A DNA stretch of 64,000 nt, from positions 1-64,000 of the forward strand of contig JAJXYC010000005.1 in NCBI GenBank assembly GCA_021780815.1, given 5' to 3'. Shown one piece after another: positions 52,701-62,174 of this stretch (positions are counted from its first letter, which is position 1; each line of letters begins with the position of its first letter). The position numbers and the translations under genes were made by a program. The notes beneath the pieces were generated by a model. That model was not told the origin of the DNA, made no database searches, and saw only the letters and a list, made by a program, of their open reading frames with translations. This DNA is from Bacteroidota bacterium. GTDB lineage: Bacteria > Bacteroidota > Ignavibacteria > Kapaibacteriales > UBA2268.

Positions 52701-52774
52701 TACACCCGGAGGGATTCGAACCCCCAACCACTTGATCCGTAGTCAAGTACTCTATCCAATTGAGCCACGGGTGC
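52701..52774 (-). tRNA. tRNA-Arg (ACG)
   Basis: The minus strand begins GCACCCGTGGCTCAATTGGA and ends CGGGTGTA. The anticodon arm CTTGA-CTACGGA-TCAAG gives anticodon ACG, the wobble-A type read by inosine after TadA. The T arm has GGTTCGAATCC. The first acceptor pair is G-U. No CCA is encoded. It lies 37 bases upstream of tRNA-Leu on the same strand and 10 bases after rpsT, so all three may be one transcript. Confidence 0.95.
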
Positions 52775-52784
52775 TTACCAAAGT

Positions 52785-53051
52785 TTAGTTAACACTTGGA
52801 GCAAATTTCTTCACAATTTTAGACAATGCTGATTTATGATTTGCCGCATTATTTTTGTGAATTATACCTTTAGCCGCAACTTTATCAAGAATACTTGTTG
52901 CTTTTTGATACTTTGCAACAGCATCTTCAAATGTAGTTGCTTCTTTTAGCGAGCGAATCGCCATCTTCAAAGTTTTCTTGTTTTGACGATTGTAAATTCT
53001 TGATTTACGTGATTGTCTTATTCGCTTAATTGCCGACTTATGATGAGCCAT
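52785..53051 (-). CDS. rpsT: 30S ribosomal protein S20
   Basis: This 88-residue, very basic protein starts MAHHKSAIKRIRQSRKSRIY and has the S20 patterns TLKMAIRSLKEA and KGIIHKNNAANHKSALSK. It binds 16S rRNA early in assembly. The length is that of the family. It is read towards the two tRNA genes, with only 10 bases before tRNA-Arg. Confidence 0.97.
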   Translation of the reverse strand: MAHHKSAIKRIRQSRKSRIYNRQNKKTLKMAIRSLKEATTFEDAVAKYQKATSILDKVAAKGIIHKNNAANHKSALSKIVKKFAPSVN

Positions 53052-53077
53052 TTTCTCTTCTTATTTTTTTAGAATTA

Positions 53078-53085
53078 CAAAATTA
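53078..53085 (-). promoter_or_regulatory. -7 element of rpsT and the tRNA genes
   Basis: CAAAATTA on the plus strand is TAATTTTG on the minus strand, 26 bases before the rpsT ATG. It fits TAnnTTTG at a good distance for a short leader. Confidence 0.45.
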
Positions 53086-53123
53086 CGAAAAATTTTTCTA
53101 ATTAAAAAATTTTTTTGTTCTTT

Positions 53124-55043
53124 TTATTTCAATACCTGTATTTTTTTCATTGCTGTTCTTCCATTTTGGTTTGCTTCTACCAAATATGTTCCGTTGCCTA
53201 TATTCTGTGTGTTAAGATGAAATTCTTTATTTATCGTATTCCCAGAATAAATCAAACTACCGTCTAAATTATAAATATAGAAATTAATCACATCATCATT
53301 TGGTGTATCGAAATTCAAATTAATGCTTTCGGTAACAGGATTAGGCGAAATATTAATTTTTAAATAATTACTTCCAATTATAGAAATTTCACTAACAGAA
53401 TTTGAATTATCCTTTGAAATAGGTATAAATGCCGCATAAATATCCAAGTTACCATTATTTGCACGTCCATCAGCCCAAACAGGAATTGCATAATATTTTG
53501 TTGCAACAATTTGATTATATTCTCCTATCCCAAATTTACTATTTTGTAATCCAACTGTGAGGAAGTTTGTAGGCTGAGTATTTGCAACAACAGGTTTTGT
53601 AAATGTGTCTCCCCCATCAAACGAAAACGACACAACATAATTCGTTAAAGATTGAACACCTTGTACTCCTTGTTCATACCAACCCATTATAATAACTCCG
53701 TCTTGGTTAACTGTAATTGATGGATAAAATTGGTCTGCTTTCATTCCAACAGGTTCGATACTGATTTCTTTTGGTGCTTGCCAAGTTGCACCTCCATCAA
53801 TGCTTTTGGCAAAATAAACATTAAATCCACTTGTTGAAATTGTAGTTAAACCATAAGAACTCCAACACACATAAGAATTTCCGTAATATGGGGATTTGAC
53901 ATTATTATCTGACGCATTATAAATTGATGGATAAACACGTGAATAATCAACACCAGGTATTGTATCGTATATTGAAGATTGAATTAAACGTGAATTAACA
54001 AACTTGAATTTCGAAACAATTTCTGGTGTTGAAAAAGTATTACCACCATCATCTGAATATGTTGCAAAAACAACATTATCTAAATTTGTAAATCCACCAT
54101 AAAAAGTAACAAGCAATCTGCCATTTTTCCCTACCGAGACAGAAGAAAATTGTTGCAAACTATTTGCTGCACTTTGAGATGAATTAATTAAATTTTTATT
54201 AAACGTATAAGAAGAGTTTGAATTAAGGCTCGAAACTAAAATTTCAGATGAATTACTCAGTTTACTATCAAATCTAGAAAGTGATGTATAAACAGTATTA
54301 AAGTATGGAGATTGTATGTTCATATCAGATGCAAGCCATTGTTTATCGTCAAAATAATCCAGAAGACTCATATTTAGGTTACCATTTGGAGTATATTTGA
54401 TTTGCGATGAGATATTTTTATAAAAGTTATAAACCCAAGTTGCACCTCCGTCGGTTGAATAAGCATATTGCATCACACTAGCTATTGAATCAATTTTAGT
54501 CATACTTTGATTTAAAACTGCACCTAACGAAATCCAAGTCAAATATGCAGTCCCATTTGCATCAAATATACAAACTGGATCACCACCCCCCATAATTATA
54601 ATATCGCTTCTAGGTGGCATTGGTGAAAAGCTACTAACTTGCCAGCTACTCCCAAAATTCTTTGTATAATAAATCGGCAATGTTATTGGATTCGTTGAAT
54701 TGATTGTCTGCCGTATAGGAACCATAATCATATTGTTAGAATCTTTCGGATTCATAGCGATTGTCAATTCAGATTCTGGCATATCTGTCTTGGTTATTTG
54801 CTCTTCACCATTAGTTGTTCCTTGTATTATATTACTATTGTTCTCTTTTACTTTAGTTAAATATTTTTGTGGATTTTGATTGAAATCTTTTACAAATTCA
54901 TCAAGATTAACTTTTAATTTTTCTTCAATTGCATTGTTGAAATTTTTATTCACACTTTCAATTGGGATTTCAGAAAATATTTTTAATGAAGGTAAAAGTA
55001 AAAAAACTAGCACGTAAATTTTGATATTAAAATTTCTTTTCAT
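53124..55043 (-). CDS. T9SS-secreted Asp-box (sialidase-like) protein
   Basis: This 639-residue protein has a signal peptide (MKRNFNIKIYVLVFLLLPSLKIFS) and Asp-box repeats spread through residues 190-480: YSTDGGATW, TYSDDGGNTF, KSIDGGATW, FSFDGGDTF. This is the fold of exo-sialidases and other six-bladed propellers, but the arginine triad of sialidases is not evident, so enzymatic activity is uncertain. The C-terminus is a T9SS sorting domain (LKINISPNPVTESINLNF ... NGTYLVEANQNG). It is divergent from the 7TM-HD gene. Confidence 0.8.
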   Translation of the reverse strand: MKRNFNIKIYVLVFLLLPSLKIFSEIPIESVNKNFNNAIEEKLKVNLDEFVKDFNQNPQKYLTKVKENNSNIIQGTTNGEEQITKTDMPESELTIAMNPKDSNNMIMVPIRQTINSTNPITLPIYYTKNFGSSWQVSSFSPMPPRSDIIIMGGGDPVCIFDANGTAYLTWISLGAVLNQSMTKIDSIASVMQYAYSTDGGATWVYNFYKNISSQIKYTPNGNLNMSLLDYFDDKQWLASDMNIQSPYFNTVYTSLSRFDSKLSNSSEILVSSLNSNSSYTFNKNLINSSQSAANSLQQFSSVSVGKNGRLLVTFYGGFTNLDNVVFATYSDDGGNTFSTPEIVSKFKFVNSRLIQSSIYDTIPGVDYSRVYPSIYNASDNNVKSPYYGNSYVCWSSYGLTTISTSGFNVYFAKSIDGGATWQAPKEISIEPVGMKADQFYPSITVNQDGVIIMGWYEQGVQGVQSLTNYVVSFSFDGGDTFTKPVVANTQPTNFLTVGLQNSKFGIGEYNQIVATKYYAIPVWADGRANNGNLDIYAAFIPISKDNSNSVSEISIIGSNYLKINISPNPVTESINLNFDTPNDDVINFYIYNLDGSLIYSGNTINKEFHLNTQNIGNGTYLVEANQNGRTAMKKIQVLK

Positions 55044-55118
55044 ATTTTTATATTTTTAAATAATTAATAATTAATTTTTTATATATATTATACGTTTCAA
55101 TACAAAAAATAGTTACAA

Positions 55119-57332
55119 ATGGCAAAATTTTATTTTCTAAATAAAATCATTAACCCTACTGCAATTGGTGATGGTTATAATAACAACAAATTGAGATATT
55201 CTTTCCAAGTAAAAACATTAATTATCTTAATTACTCTTGCTCTTACTTCTTTTTTCTTCACATATCATTTCGATACAAGTTTATTAAAAATAAATCAGAA
55301 CTCAACTCTTGTTGGAACTCCCTGGCAAAACCAAACATTAAAAGCAGATTTTACTTACCCAATATTAAAAGATAAAGAAAGTTACAATCAGTTAGTTTTT
55401 GACGCAGAAGCAACCGCAATGCCTGTATTTATATATAATTCATCAATAATAATCAAAGCAAAAAATGGCATTTTAACTTCTCTTTCAGATTTAGTAAATG
55501 CTGATGCCAACACCAAATATTTAGGAGATTATGAGATAAATCCCCGTTTATTGATGTTGTTTTTAGAATCAAGCGATAAAATTAAAAGCGAAGATATTCA
55601 ACAATTAACTAATCTACTATCAAACTTTTTACAAAAAACATATTCTAATGGGTTTATTAATACAACATTAGATAAAATCACAACATCTGATATTATTGCA
55701 GAAACAAGTCCTAACCAAAGAACAATATTGAAAAAGCGTTTTTTAAGCAGTCCAGATAATATTGAAGACAAAATTGTAAATTATGTAAAAATTTCATTTT
55801 CTGATAATTCACAACCATTATTTATAGATATTTTAAAATATTTTATCAAGCCCAATTTAACTTTTAGCCAACAAGAAACCGATAGAGAAAAAGAACTCGC
55901 AAAAGCAAATATACCAATTTATGATGGTTATGTTAAAGATGGAGAAACCATTGTAGAAAAAGGGCAAATAATAACCAAAGAAATCAAGCAAAAAATTGAT
56001 TCATACAAAGAAGCAAAAAAACTACGTAGTGATGATTACCTAACTCCGAGTTACGTGCTTGGCAATATAGGTCAATCAATGATTATTTTTACAATTTTAA
56101 TAATATACTTATCTGTTTTAAGAAAAAAAATCTTTCAAGATAACGTTCAATTAATTGTTTTCTTCTCTTCATTAGTTTCCATAGCATTCTTTTCTTGGCT
56201 ATCAGTAGAAATTCCATCAACTTATCCTTTGGGATATTTAGTTCCAATTCCAGCAATATCTATGCTAATTTCTATTGTTTTTGATTCAAGAACTTCATTT
56301 TATGCAACTGTAATTTCCACACTATTATTAGCAGCAGCGAGAGGTAATGATATGACTACGGCGGTTTCTTTCCTATTTGCAGGAGTTTTTGCCGCTTTTA
56401 CTGTAAGAGATATCCAAAGTCGGACCCAGATGTTCCGCTCAATTTTCTTTATATTTATGGGTCTTTTGATTTCAATTCTCATTTTTGATATACAATCGTC
56501 CACAAGTTTATCTTATACAGCAACTAAAATTTTATTAGCAACAATCAATGCTACGATTTCTCCTGTACTAACTTTTGGAATTCTATTTATTATAGAACAT
56601 ACAACCAATATAACCACCGACCTTCGTATTCAAGAATTTGACAATATTAATCACCCACTTTTGAAAAAGATGAGCGAAATAGCAACAGGAACTTACCAAC
56701 ATACGATAAATGTTGCAATGTTAGCAGAAAGATGTGCTATTGAAATTGAAGCAAATCCATTATTAGCAAGAGTAGGTGCTTATTTCCATGATATTGGGAA
56801 AATCACAAAACCAGAATATTTTACAGAAAATCAATCCGATATTGATAACAAGATGGATTTGCTACCACCTAAAAAAGCTGCCGAAATTGTTAAACAACAT
56901 GTTACTTATGGTATTGAGTTAGGAAAAGAATATAAGATCCCACAAAGAATTTTAGATTTCATTCCAATGCACCACGGAACAAGTTTAATTAAACATTTTT
57001 TTGCGAAAGCTATTGAACAAGCAGAAAATAAATCAGAAGTTAAAGAAAGCGATTTCAGATACCCCGGTCCAAAACCAAGATCAATTGAAACCGCAATTTT
57101 AATGATTTGCGATTCAAGTGAAGCCATTTCTAAGGTTGAAAACCTATCAAAAGAAGAAATACGAAAAATGATAACAACTAATATACTTGAAAAGTTCACT
57201 GACGGTCAATTCAATGAAGCTCCCCTTACTTTCAAAGATCTATCAATAATTGAAGATACAATTTTAAAAAATTTAAGTGGAGTTAGCTTGCGTACTAAAT
57301 ATAAAGAAATCCCCCACTCTGAGGAAAAGTAG
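55119..57332 (+). CDS. 7TM-HD domain protein (PgpH-like cyclic-di-AMP phosphodiesterase)
   Basis: This 737-residue protein has one N-terminal helix (about 28-48), an extracytoplasmic 7TMR-HDED domain (about 50-300), seven helices (about 310-500) and a cytoplasmic HD domain: GTYQHTINVAMLAERC, then His557-Asp558 in YFHDIGKITKPEYF, HVTYGIELGKEY and MHHGTSLIKHFF. PgpH of Listeria has this layout and hydrolyses c-di-AMP; the same function here is inference. It is 18 bases ahead of xer and may form a 7TM-HD/xer/cca transcript. Confidence 0.9.
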   Translation: MAKFYFLNKIINPTAIGDGYNNNKLRYSFQVKTLIILITLALTSFFFTYHFDTSLLKINQNSTLVGTPWQNQTLKADFTYPILKDKESYNQLVFDAEATAMPVFIYNSSIIIKAKNGILTSLSDLVNADANTKYLGDYEINPRLLMLFLESSDKIKSEDIQQLTNLLSNFLQKTYSNGFINTTLDKITTSDIIAETSPNQRTILKKRFLSSPDNIEDKIVNYVKISFSDNSQPLFIDILKYFIKPNLTFSQQETDREKELAKANIPIYDGYVKDGETIVEKGQIITKEIKQKIDSYKEAKKLRSDDYLTPSYVLGNIGQSMIIFTILIIYLSVLRKKIFQDNVQLIVFFSSLVSIAFFSWLSVEIPSTYPLGYLVPIPAISMLISIVFDSRTSFYATVISTLLLAAARGNDMTTAVSFLFAGVFAAFTVRDIQSRTQMFRSIFFIFMGLLISILIFDIQSSTSLSYTATKILLATINATISPVLTFGILFIIEHTTNITTDLRIQEFDNINHPLLKKMSEIATGTYQHTINVAMLAERCAIEIEANPLLARVGAYFHDIGKITKPEYFTENQSDIDNKMDLLPPKKAAEIVKQHVTYGIELGKEYKIPQRILDFIPMHHGTSLIKHFFAKAIEQAENKSEVKESDFRYPGPKPRSIETAILMICDSSEAISKVENLSKEEIRKMITTNILEKFTDGQFNEAPLTFKDLSIIEDTILKNLSGVSLRTKYKEIPHSEEK

Positions 57333-57350
57333 TTCATAAATATCAATTGT

Positions 57351-58271
57351 ATGTTAATGGCAAAATCAAATCCTTCTATTTTTGAAAAGACAATTACAAA
57401 TTTTCTTAATTACTTAAATTTTGAAAAAGGATTATCTGAAAACACATTGTCGTCCTATAGTATAGATATTCATAATTATCTATCTTTCATTTCTTCGCTA
57501 AATATTAAAAATATCTCTGATATAAGTCATTTCCATATATCTAACTTTTTAAAGTATTTGTATGAAATCGGATTATCTGACAATTCACGAATCAGATATA
57601 TCTCTTCAATTCGAAGTTTCCATAAATATTTGGTTAATAATAAAATAATTAATGTTGATGTTACTGAAAAAGTTGAAGTACCTAGAAACAGAAAATCGTT
57701 ACCGGAAGTTTTAACAATAGAACAAGTAAATAAATTTTTAAATGCAATCGATTATTCATCATATCCAGGAATGCGAGATAGAGCAATGTCGGAAATTCTT
57801 TATGCTTGTGGTTTACGAGTTTCGGAATTATGTAATTTAACAATGAAAGATATTATCTGGGATTACCAAATACTTAGAATATTAGGAAAAGGTAATAAAG
57901 AAAGAATTGTACCTTTTGGACAATCGGCTCAATACTTCTTGCAATTATATATAGAAGAATCCCGGAACAAGTTTTACAAGAATAACACTTCACCTGATGT
58001 TGTTTTTTTTAATGCAAAAGGAAAAAAATTAACAAGGATGGGTGTTTGGAAGATTTTACAGAAATATGCAAAATTAGTTAATATGCAAAATATAATTCAT
58101 CCTCATATTTTTCGTCATTCTTTTGCAACACATTTGCTTGAAGGTGGAGCAGATTTAAGAGCTGTACAAGAAATGTTAGGGCATTCCGATATTTCTACAA
58201 CTCAAATTTATACACATCTTGATAATGAATACATCAAGGAAGTTCATAAATTATTTCACCCAAAAGCTTAA
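57351..58271 (+). CDS. Tyrosine recombinase XerC/XerD type
   Basis: This 306-residue protein has the SAM-like N-terminal DNA-binding domain (about 10-100) and the catalytic domain with all active residues: Arg156 (CGLRVSEL), Lys180 (LGKGNKER), His252 and Arg255 (HPHIFRH), His278 (LGHSDIS) and nucleophile Tyr287 (QIYTHLD). The length fits the chromosome-dimer-resolving Xer proteins. XerC and XerD cannot be told apart by eye. No phage or integron features surround it. The stop overlaps the next start as TAATG. Met3 (57357) is another start. Confidence 0.92.
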   Translation: MLMAKSNPSIFEKTITNFLNYLNFEKGLSENTLSSYSIDIHNYLSFISSLNIKNISDISHFHISNFLKYLYEIGLSDNSRIRYISSIRSFHKYLVNNKIINVDVTEKVEVPRNRKSLPEVLTIEQVNKFLNAIDYSSYPGMRDRAMSEILYACGLRVSELCNLTMKDIIWDYQILRILGKGNKERIVPFGQSAQYFLQLYIEESRNKFYKNNTSPDVVFFNAKGKKLTRMGVWKILQKYAKLVNMQNIIHPHIFRHSFATHLLEGGADLRAVQEMLGHSDISTTQIYTHLDNEYIKEVHKLFHPKA

Positions 58272-59860
58272 TGATAATTATCTATTTACTAAGACCTATG
58301 AATAATAATTTTACTCAAAACAAAAATAAAAAGAAACGTATCTTAATCCAGCGTGATGTAGTTTTATCTCACAACCTTGACCAATATATTGGCAAACAAA
58401 TTGAAACTCAAACCTCAACAAAAGCAAATACAATTCCAATAGAAAATGATATTTTAAAAGCAATTTCAAAATTAAGTACAGAGAATTCCATTCCCATTTA
58501 TATTGTCGGCGGATATGTACGGGATTATTTTTTGAACAGAGAAAGAACTGATTTTGATTTCACTGTTATTGGAGATGCTTTATCTTTTGCAAAGATTGTT
58601 GCAAAACATTTCAATAGTAAAGCAATCACTTATGAAAGATTTTTTACAGCAATGATTCCTTTAAAAAATAATTTGCAATTAGAATTTGTTGGAACACGAA
58701 AGGAAGAATATAAAGATAATTCACGGAAACCTATTGTATCTGTTGGCACTTTGGAAGATGATTTATCAAGAAGAGATTTTACAGTTAATGCGATAGCTGC
58801 CTCATTAAATAAAAATAATTTAGGTGAAATTGTTGATTTGTTTAATGGATTGAATGATATTGAAATGAAAATTTTACGAACACCATTAGACCCTTTAACC
58901 ACATTTAATGATGATCCATTACGTATGATGCGAGCGGCACGCTTTGCTGCTCAATTAAATTTTACAATTGACCCAATAACATTAGATGCAATAAAGAAAA
59001 TAAACAACCGATTGAAAATAATTTCTATGGAGCGTATTTCTGCCGAATTCTTTAAAATACTTGCTTCTCCTAATCCAAGCTTAGGAATTCAAATTTTAGA
59101 CGAAACAAACTTGTTATCAATTTTTTTACCAGAAATTTCAAATTTAAAAGGAGTTGAAATTGTTCAAGAAGGTGAAAAAAACTTTGCACATAAAGATGTC
59201 TTCAAACACTCTTTAAAAGTCCTTGATAACATTTCAAAAGTAAATGATAATGTTTATTTGCGTTTTGCAGCTTTAATTCATGATATTGCAAAACCAGTAA
59301 CAAAAAAGTTCAATCCATCTACTGGTTGGAGTTTTCATGGACATGAGGAAATTGGTGCAAGAATAGTGGAAAAATTGTTCCGAAGATTAAAACTTCCATT
59401 AGAACACATTCCTTATGTTCAAACATTAGTAAGATTACATCAAAGACCAATGGTGCTTGTTGATGAAATAATTTCTGATTCGGCAATAAGAAGACTCGCC
59501 GTACAAGCCGGTAGTTCTTTAAATGATCTTTTTACACTTTGTAAGGCAGATATTACTACCAAAAATCCTAATTTAACTCAACAATATTTAAATAATTATG
59601 ATATTGTTCTAAATAAAATTTTGGAAGTACAAGAAAAGGATAAACTCCGTGAATTCCAAAGCCCCGTTCGTGGTGAAGAAATTATGGAATTATGCAACCT
59701 TGCTCCTTGTAAAGCTGTTGGTATAATTAAATCTAATATTGAAGAGGCAATATTAGATGGGATTATTCCTAATGATTACGAATTGGCTAAAAATTACTTT
59801 TTGCAAAACATTGATGATTGGTTGCAAAAAATAAATATCCGTGATATTAAGCAAAAATAA
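58271..59860 (+). CDS. cca: CCA tRNA nucleotidyltransferase / poly(A) polymerase family with HD domain
   Basis: The enzyme adds CCA to tRNA 3' ends; both tRNAs in this window lack an encoded CCA. The 529 residues include a nonconserved N-terminus (1-60), the class II nucleotidyltransferase core GGYVRDYFLNR with metal-binding Asp94 and Asp96 (TDFDF), DDLSRRDFTVNAIA, DPLRMMRAARFAAQL, and a C-terminal HD domain (LIHDIAKPV near residue 340). The ATG overlaps the xer stop; Met10 (58298) would remove a short hydrophobic leader and is an equal choice. A pure poly(A) polymerase role cannot be excluded. Confidence 0.9.
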   Translation: MIIIYLLRPMNNNFTQNKNKKKRILIQRDVVLSHNLDQYIGKQIETQTSTKANTIPIENDILKAISKLSTENSIPIYIVGGYVRDYFLNRERTDFDFTVIGDALSFAKIVAKHFNSKAITYERFFTAMIPLKNNLQLEFVGTRKEEYKDNSRKPIVSVGTLEDDLSRRDFTVNAIAASLNKNNLGEIVDLFNGLNDIEMKILRTPLDPLTTFNDDPLRMMRAARFAAQLNFTIDPITLDAIKKINNRLKIISMERISAEFFKILASPNPSLGIQILDETNLLSIFLPEISNLKGVEIVQEGEKNFAHKDVFKHSLKVLDNISKVNDNVYLRFAALIHDIAKPVTKKFNPSTGWSFHGHEEIGARIVEKLFRRLKLPLEHIPYVQTLVRLHQRPMVLVDEIISDSAIRRLAVQAGSSLNDLFTLCKADITTKNPNLTQQYLNNYDIVLNKILEVQEKDKLREFQSPVRGEEIMELCNLAPCKAVGIIKSNIEEAILDGIIPNDYELAKNYFLQNIDDWLQKINIRDIKQK

Positions 59861-59922
59861 TTTTATTTTAAATAACATTAAATTTTTCCAATAATTTAAT
59901 AGTATATTTTAACAAATTTAAT

Positions 59923-59930
59923 TAATTTTG
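59923..59930 (+). promoter_or_regulatory. -7 element of sucC
   Basis: TAATTTTG fits TAnnTTTG, 54 bases before the ATG of sucC, in a 124-base gap after cca. Confidence 0.4.
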
Positions 59931-59984
59931 TAATTAATAGAACTAAATTATAAATAATAATTAAAAATAAAATAAGGATAAACA

Positions 59985-61223
59985 ATGAAAATTCATGAAT
60001 ATCAGGCAAAAGAGCTTTTAAGTAAATTTAATATACCAACCTTAAAAAGAGCAGTAGCATTTACCGCAGATGAAGCAGGCAAAGTTGCTTACGAAAAATT
60101 TCAAACAAATAATATTCATACTATTGTATTAAAGGCACAAGTCCATGCTGGTGGTCGTGGCAAAGGTGTGATTTACGATGTTGCAACAAATAAGCCAATA
60201 ATATATAATGGTAAAGAATTACGAGGTGTAAATATTATTTCTAATAATAATATTTCTCATACTGCATACGAAATGAGCAATCTTATGCTAAATAATAAAT
60301 TGGTAACAATCCAAACAGGCGAAGCAGGAACAATTGTTCACCGCTTGTTAATAGAAGAAGGTTGCAAAATCGCCAAAGAATTTTATTTAGGAATTACTCT
60401 TGATCGCCAAACAGGAAAAAATGTTGTAATGGCATCTACCGAAGGTGGAGTTGAAATAGAAAAAGTAGCTGCTGAAACACCAGAAAAAATCTTAAAAGAA
60501 TATATAGACCCTACTGTTGGTTTTCAACAATATCAAGGACGTAGCCTTGCATTTGATTTAGGTCTTTCTGGACAATCTTTTAAAAATTTTGTGAGTTTTA
60601 TTCCAAAATTAGTTCAAGCATACAATGAATTAGATGCAAACTTAGTTGAAATTAACCCATTAGTTTTAACAGCAGATGAAGAAATTATTGCTTTAGATGC
60701 AAAAATTACATTTGATGATAATGCTTTGTATCGCCATCCTGACTTTATAGAATTACGAGATTTAGCGGAAGAATCACCATTAGAAGTTGAAGCTTCTAAA
60801 TATGATTTAAACTATATTAAACTTGATGGAAACGTTGGTTGTATGGTGAATGGAGCCGGTCTTGCTATGGCAACAATGGATATGATTCAACTTGCCGGCG
60901 GAACTCCTGCTAATTTCCTTGATGTTGGTGGTGGTGCTAATGTAGATAGAATTGCAAATGCTTTTAGGATTATGATGAGCGACCCAGATGTGAAAGCTGT
61001 TCTTATTAACATTTTTGGTGGAATTGTTCGCTGTGATAAAGTTGCCGATGGTATTGTAAAAGCTTTAAACGAAGTAAAAGTAGAAATTCCTGTAATTGTT
61101 AGACTCGACGGAACTAATGCTAAAGAAGGAAAAGAAACTTTACTTCATTCAGGCTTAAACTTTAAAGTTGCTACTTCTTTCCACGAAGCAGCGTTGAAAG
61201 TTACAGAAGTGCTAACACGTTAA
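59985..61223 (+). CDS. sucC: Succinyl-CoA ligase (ADP-forming) beta subunit
   Basis: SucC, with SucD, makes ATP or GTP from succinyl-CoA in the TCA cycle. The 412 residues start MKIHEYQAKELLSKF as usual; the ATP-grasp part has VLKAQVHAGGRGKGVI, and VEINPLVLTADEEIIALDAKI; the C-terminal ligase domain has NGAGLAMATMDMIQLAGG and NIFGGIVRCDKVA, the phosphate-binding loop. It is a little longer than the E. coli protein (388). AAGGA precedes the ATG. sucD is not next to it: a terminator follows at once, so sucD must be elsewhere. Confidence 0.96.
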   Translation: MKIHEYQAKELLSKFNIPTLKRAVAFTADEAGKVAYEKFQTNNIHTIVLKAQVHAGGRGKGVIYDVATNKPIIYNGKELRGVNIISNNNISHTAYEMSNLMLNNKLVTIQTGEAGTIVHRLLIEEGCKIAKEFYLGITLDRQTGKNVVMASTEGGVEIEKVAAETPEKILKEYIDPTVGFQQYQGRSLAFDLGLSGQSFKNFVSFIPKLVQAYNELDANLVEINPLVLTADEEIIALDAKITFDDNALYRHPDFIELRDLAEESPLEVEASKYDLNYIKLDGNVGCMVNGAGLAMATMDMIQLAGGTPANFLDVGGGANVDRIANAFRIMMSDPDVKAVLINIFGGIVRCDKVADGIVKALNEVKVEIPVIVRLDGTNAKEGKETLLHSGLNFKVATSFHEAALKVTEVLTR

Positions 61224-61242
61224 TTCTTCTTTTTTATTTTCA

Positions 61243-61283
61243 GAGGCTTTCTTTAAATAACTCAAGAAAGCCTCATTTTTTTA
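61243..61283 (+). terminator. Intrinsic terminator after sucC
   Basis: GAGGCTTTCTT (61243-61253) and AAGAAAGCCTC (61264-61274) form an 11-bp stem with a 10-base loop followed by a T run. It lies 20 bases past the sucC stop and also touches the end of the convergent gene, so it may serve both. Confidence 0.9.
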
Positions 61284-62078
61284 CATTTTCACAAATTTAT
61301 AAATTTGATTGTTATTATTTAATGTTATAAAATAAACTCCTGCGCTTAACTTAGATACATCAATCTTTTCTCTAAATTCATTTGATTGAATTATTTGTCC
61401 GTTTTGGTCAAATATTGAATAGTAGTTAGGTATCTGTTGCAAATCAGGAAATTGAATATAATCAAAAACTGGATTAGGGAAAACATCGCTATGACTAATT
61501 GGTGAGAACACACTTGTTTCAGATTGAACAGTAATTACCTGTGGCACCATCCAATTCCACAAATCACCTGAATCATCTCTATTATTATTATTTGCCGCTA
61601 AGCCCACAGCACGCAAATAATACGTCCCTGATGTTGAAGGGGCTGTCCAAGTGAAAGTAAATGATGCCTGCCCATTTGTTAAAGCAATAGGTGATTGATG
61701 AACCAATTCATTTGACAATACTTTTAAGTTCGAACCTGTCGCTGGCGTTAATATTCCAATGTTGGTCTCCCCTGTTTCAGTTGTTTTAACGGCAATATCA
61801 ATTCCCGAAGTTACTAATGTTGAATTTTTTATTGTGATTGTAAAAGTTGTTGTAGAATTAGGTCCAACTGTAAAAGAATTTGTAGCACTTGTAACACTTA
61901 ATGTTACCGAAGAACTTGGTGAAGGTGAATGACAAGCTCCGCAACTACTTGAAGTTGTGGAGGTCTTGCCTGAAATACCATTTTCTTTTGCATATACTAT
62001 GCTTATTACAGAAAATATAACAAGTATAGTTATAATAATGGTTAGAATTTTTTTGTCCTTATAAAAATATTTTTGCAT
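61281..62078 (-). CDS. T9SS-secreted choice-of-anchor-V (Reeler-like) protein
   Basis: This 265-residue protein has a signal peptide (to about residue 30, SIVYA), then GISGKT and CGACHSPSPSSS at residues 46-57, the entry motif of the choice-of-anchor-V domain, and a beta-sandwich with FTWTAPSTSGTYYLRAVGLAAN. The end (VFPNPVFDYIQFPDL ... SAGVYFITLNNN) is a T9SS sorting domain. CGACH looks like a heme c site, but the family keeps this Cys pair generally and heme binding is unproven. AAGG supports the start. The function is unknown; it is next to a Rieske protein. Confidence 0.82.
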   Translation of the reverse strand: MQKYFYKDKKILTIIITILVIFSVISIVYAKENGISGKTSTTSSSCGACHSPSPSSSVTLSVTSATNSFTVGPNSTTTFTITIKNSTLVTSGIDIAVKTTETGETNIGILTPATGSNLKVLSNELVHQSPIALTNGQASFTFTWTAPSTSGTYYLRAVGLAANNNNRDDSGDLWNWMVPQVITVQSETSVFSPISHSDVFPNPVFDYIQFPDLQQIPNYYSIFDQNGQIIQSNEFREKIDVSKLSAGVYFITLNNNNQIYKFVKM

Positions 62079-62174
62079 TTTAATACCTTATTGCTTGTTA
62101 AATATATTTATTTTAATAAAAATTTTTAAATCTTTGAGTTATGCTTATTGTTTTTTTTATTTCCAATAAAAAAA

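Noticed and set aside
52507..52746. Minus-strand ORF of 79 aa
   Set aside because: It covers both tRNA genes; the translation (GSNPSGC, GETGRHA) is typical of tRNA sequence read as protein.
57351..58271. Xer recombinase as integrase of a mobile element
   Set aside because: Its neighbours are 7TM-HD and cca with overlapping coding frames, its length is that of XerC/XerD, and no attachment repeats are seen at the tRNA genes.
61900..61960. CGACH as proof of a c-type cytochrome
   Set aside because: Choice-of-anchor-V proteins carry this Cys pair in general; heme binding is not shown by the motif alone.
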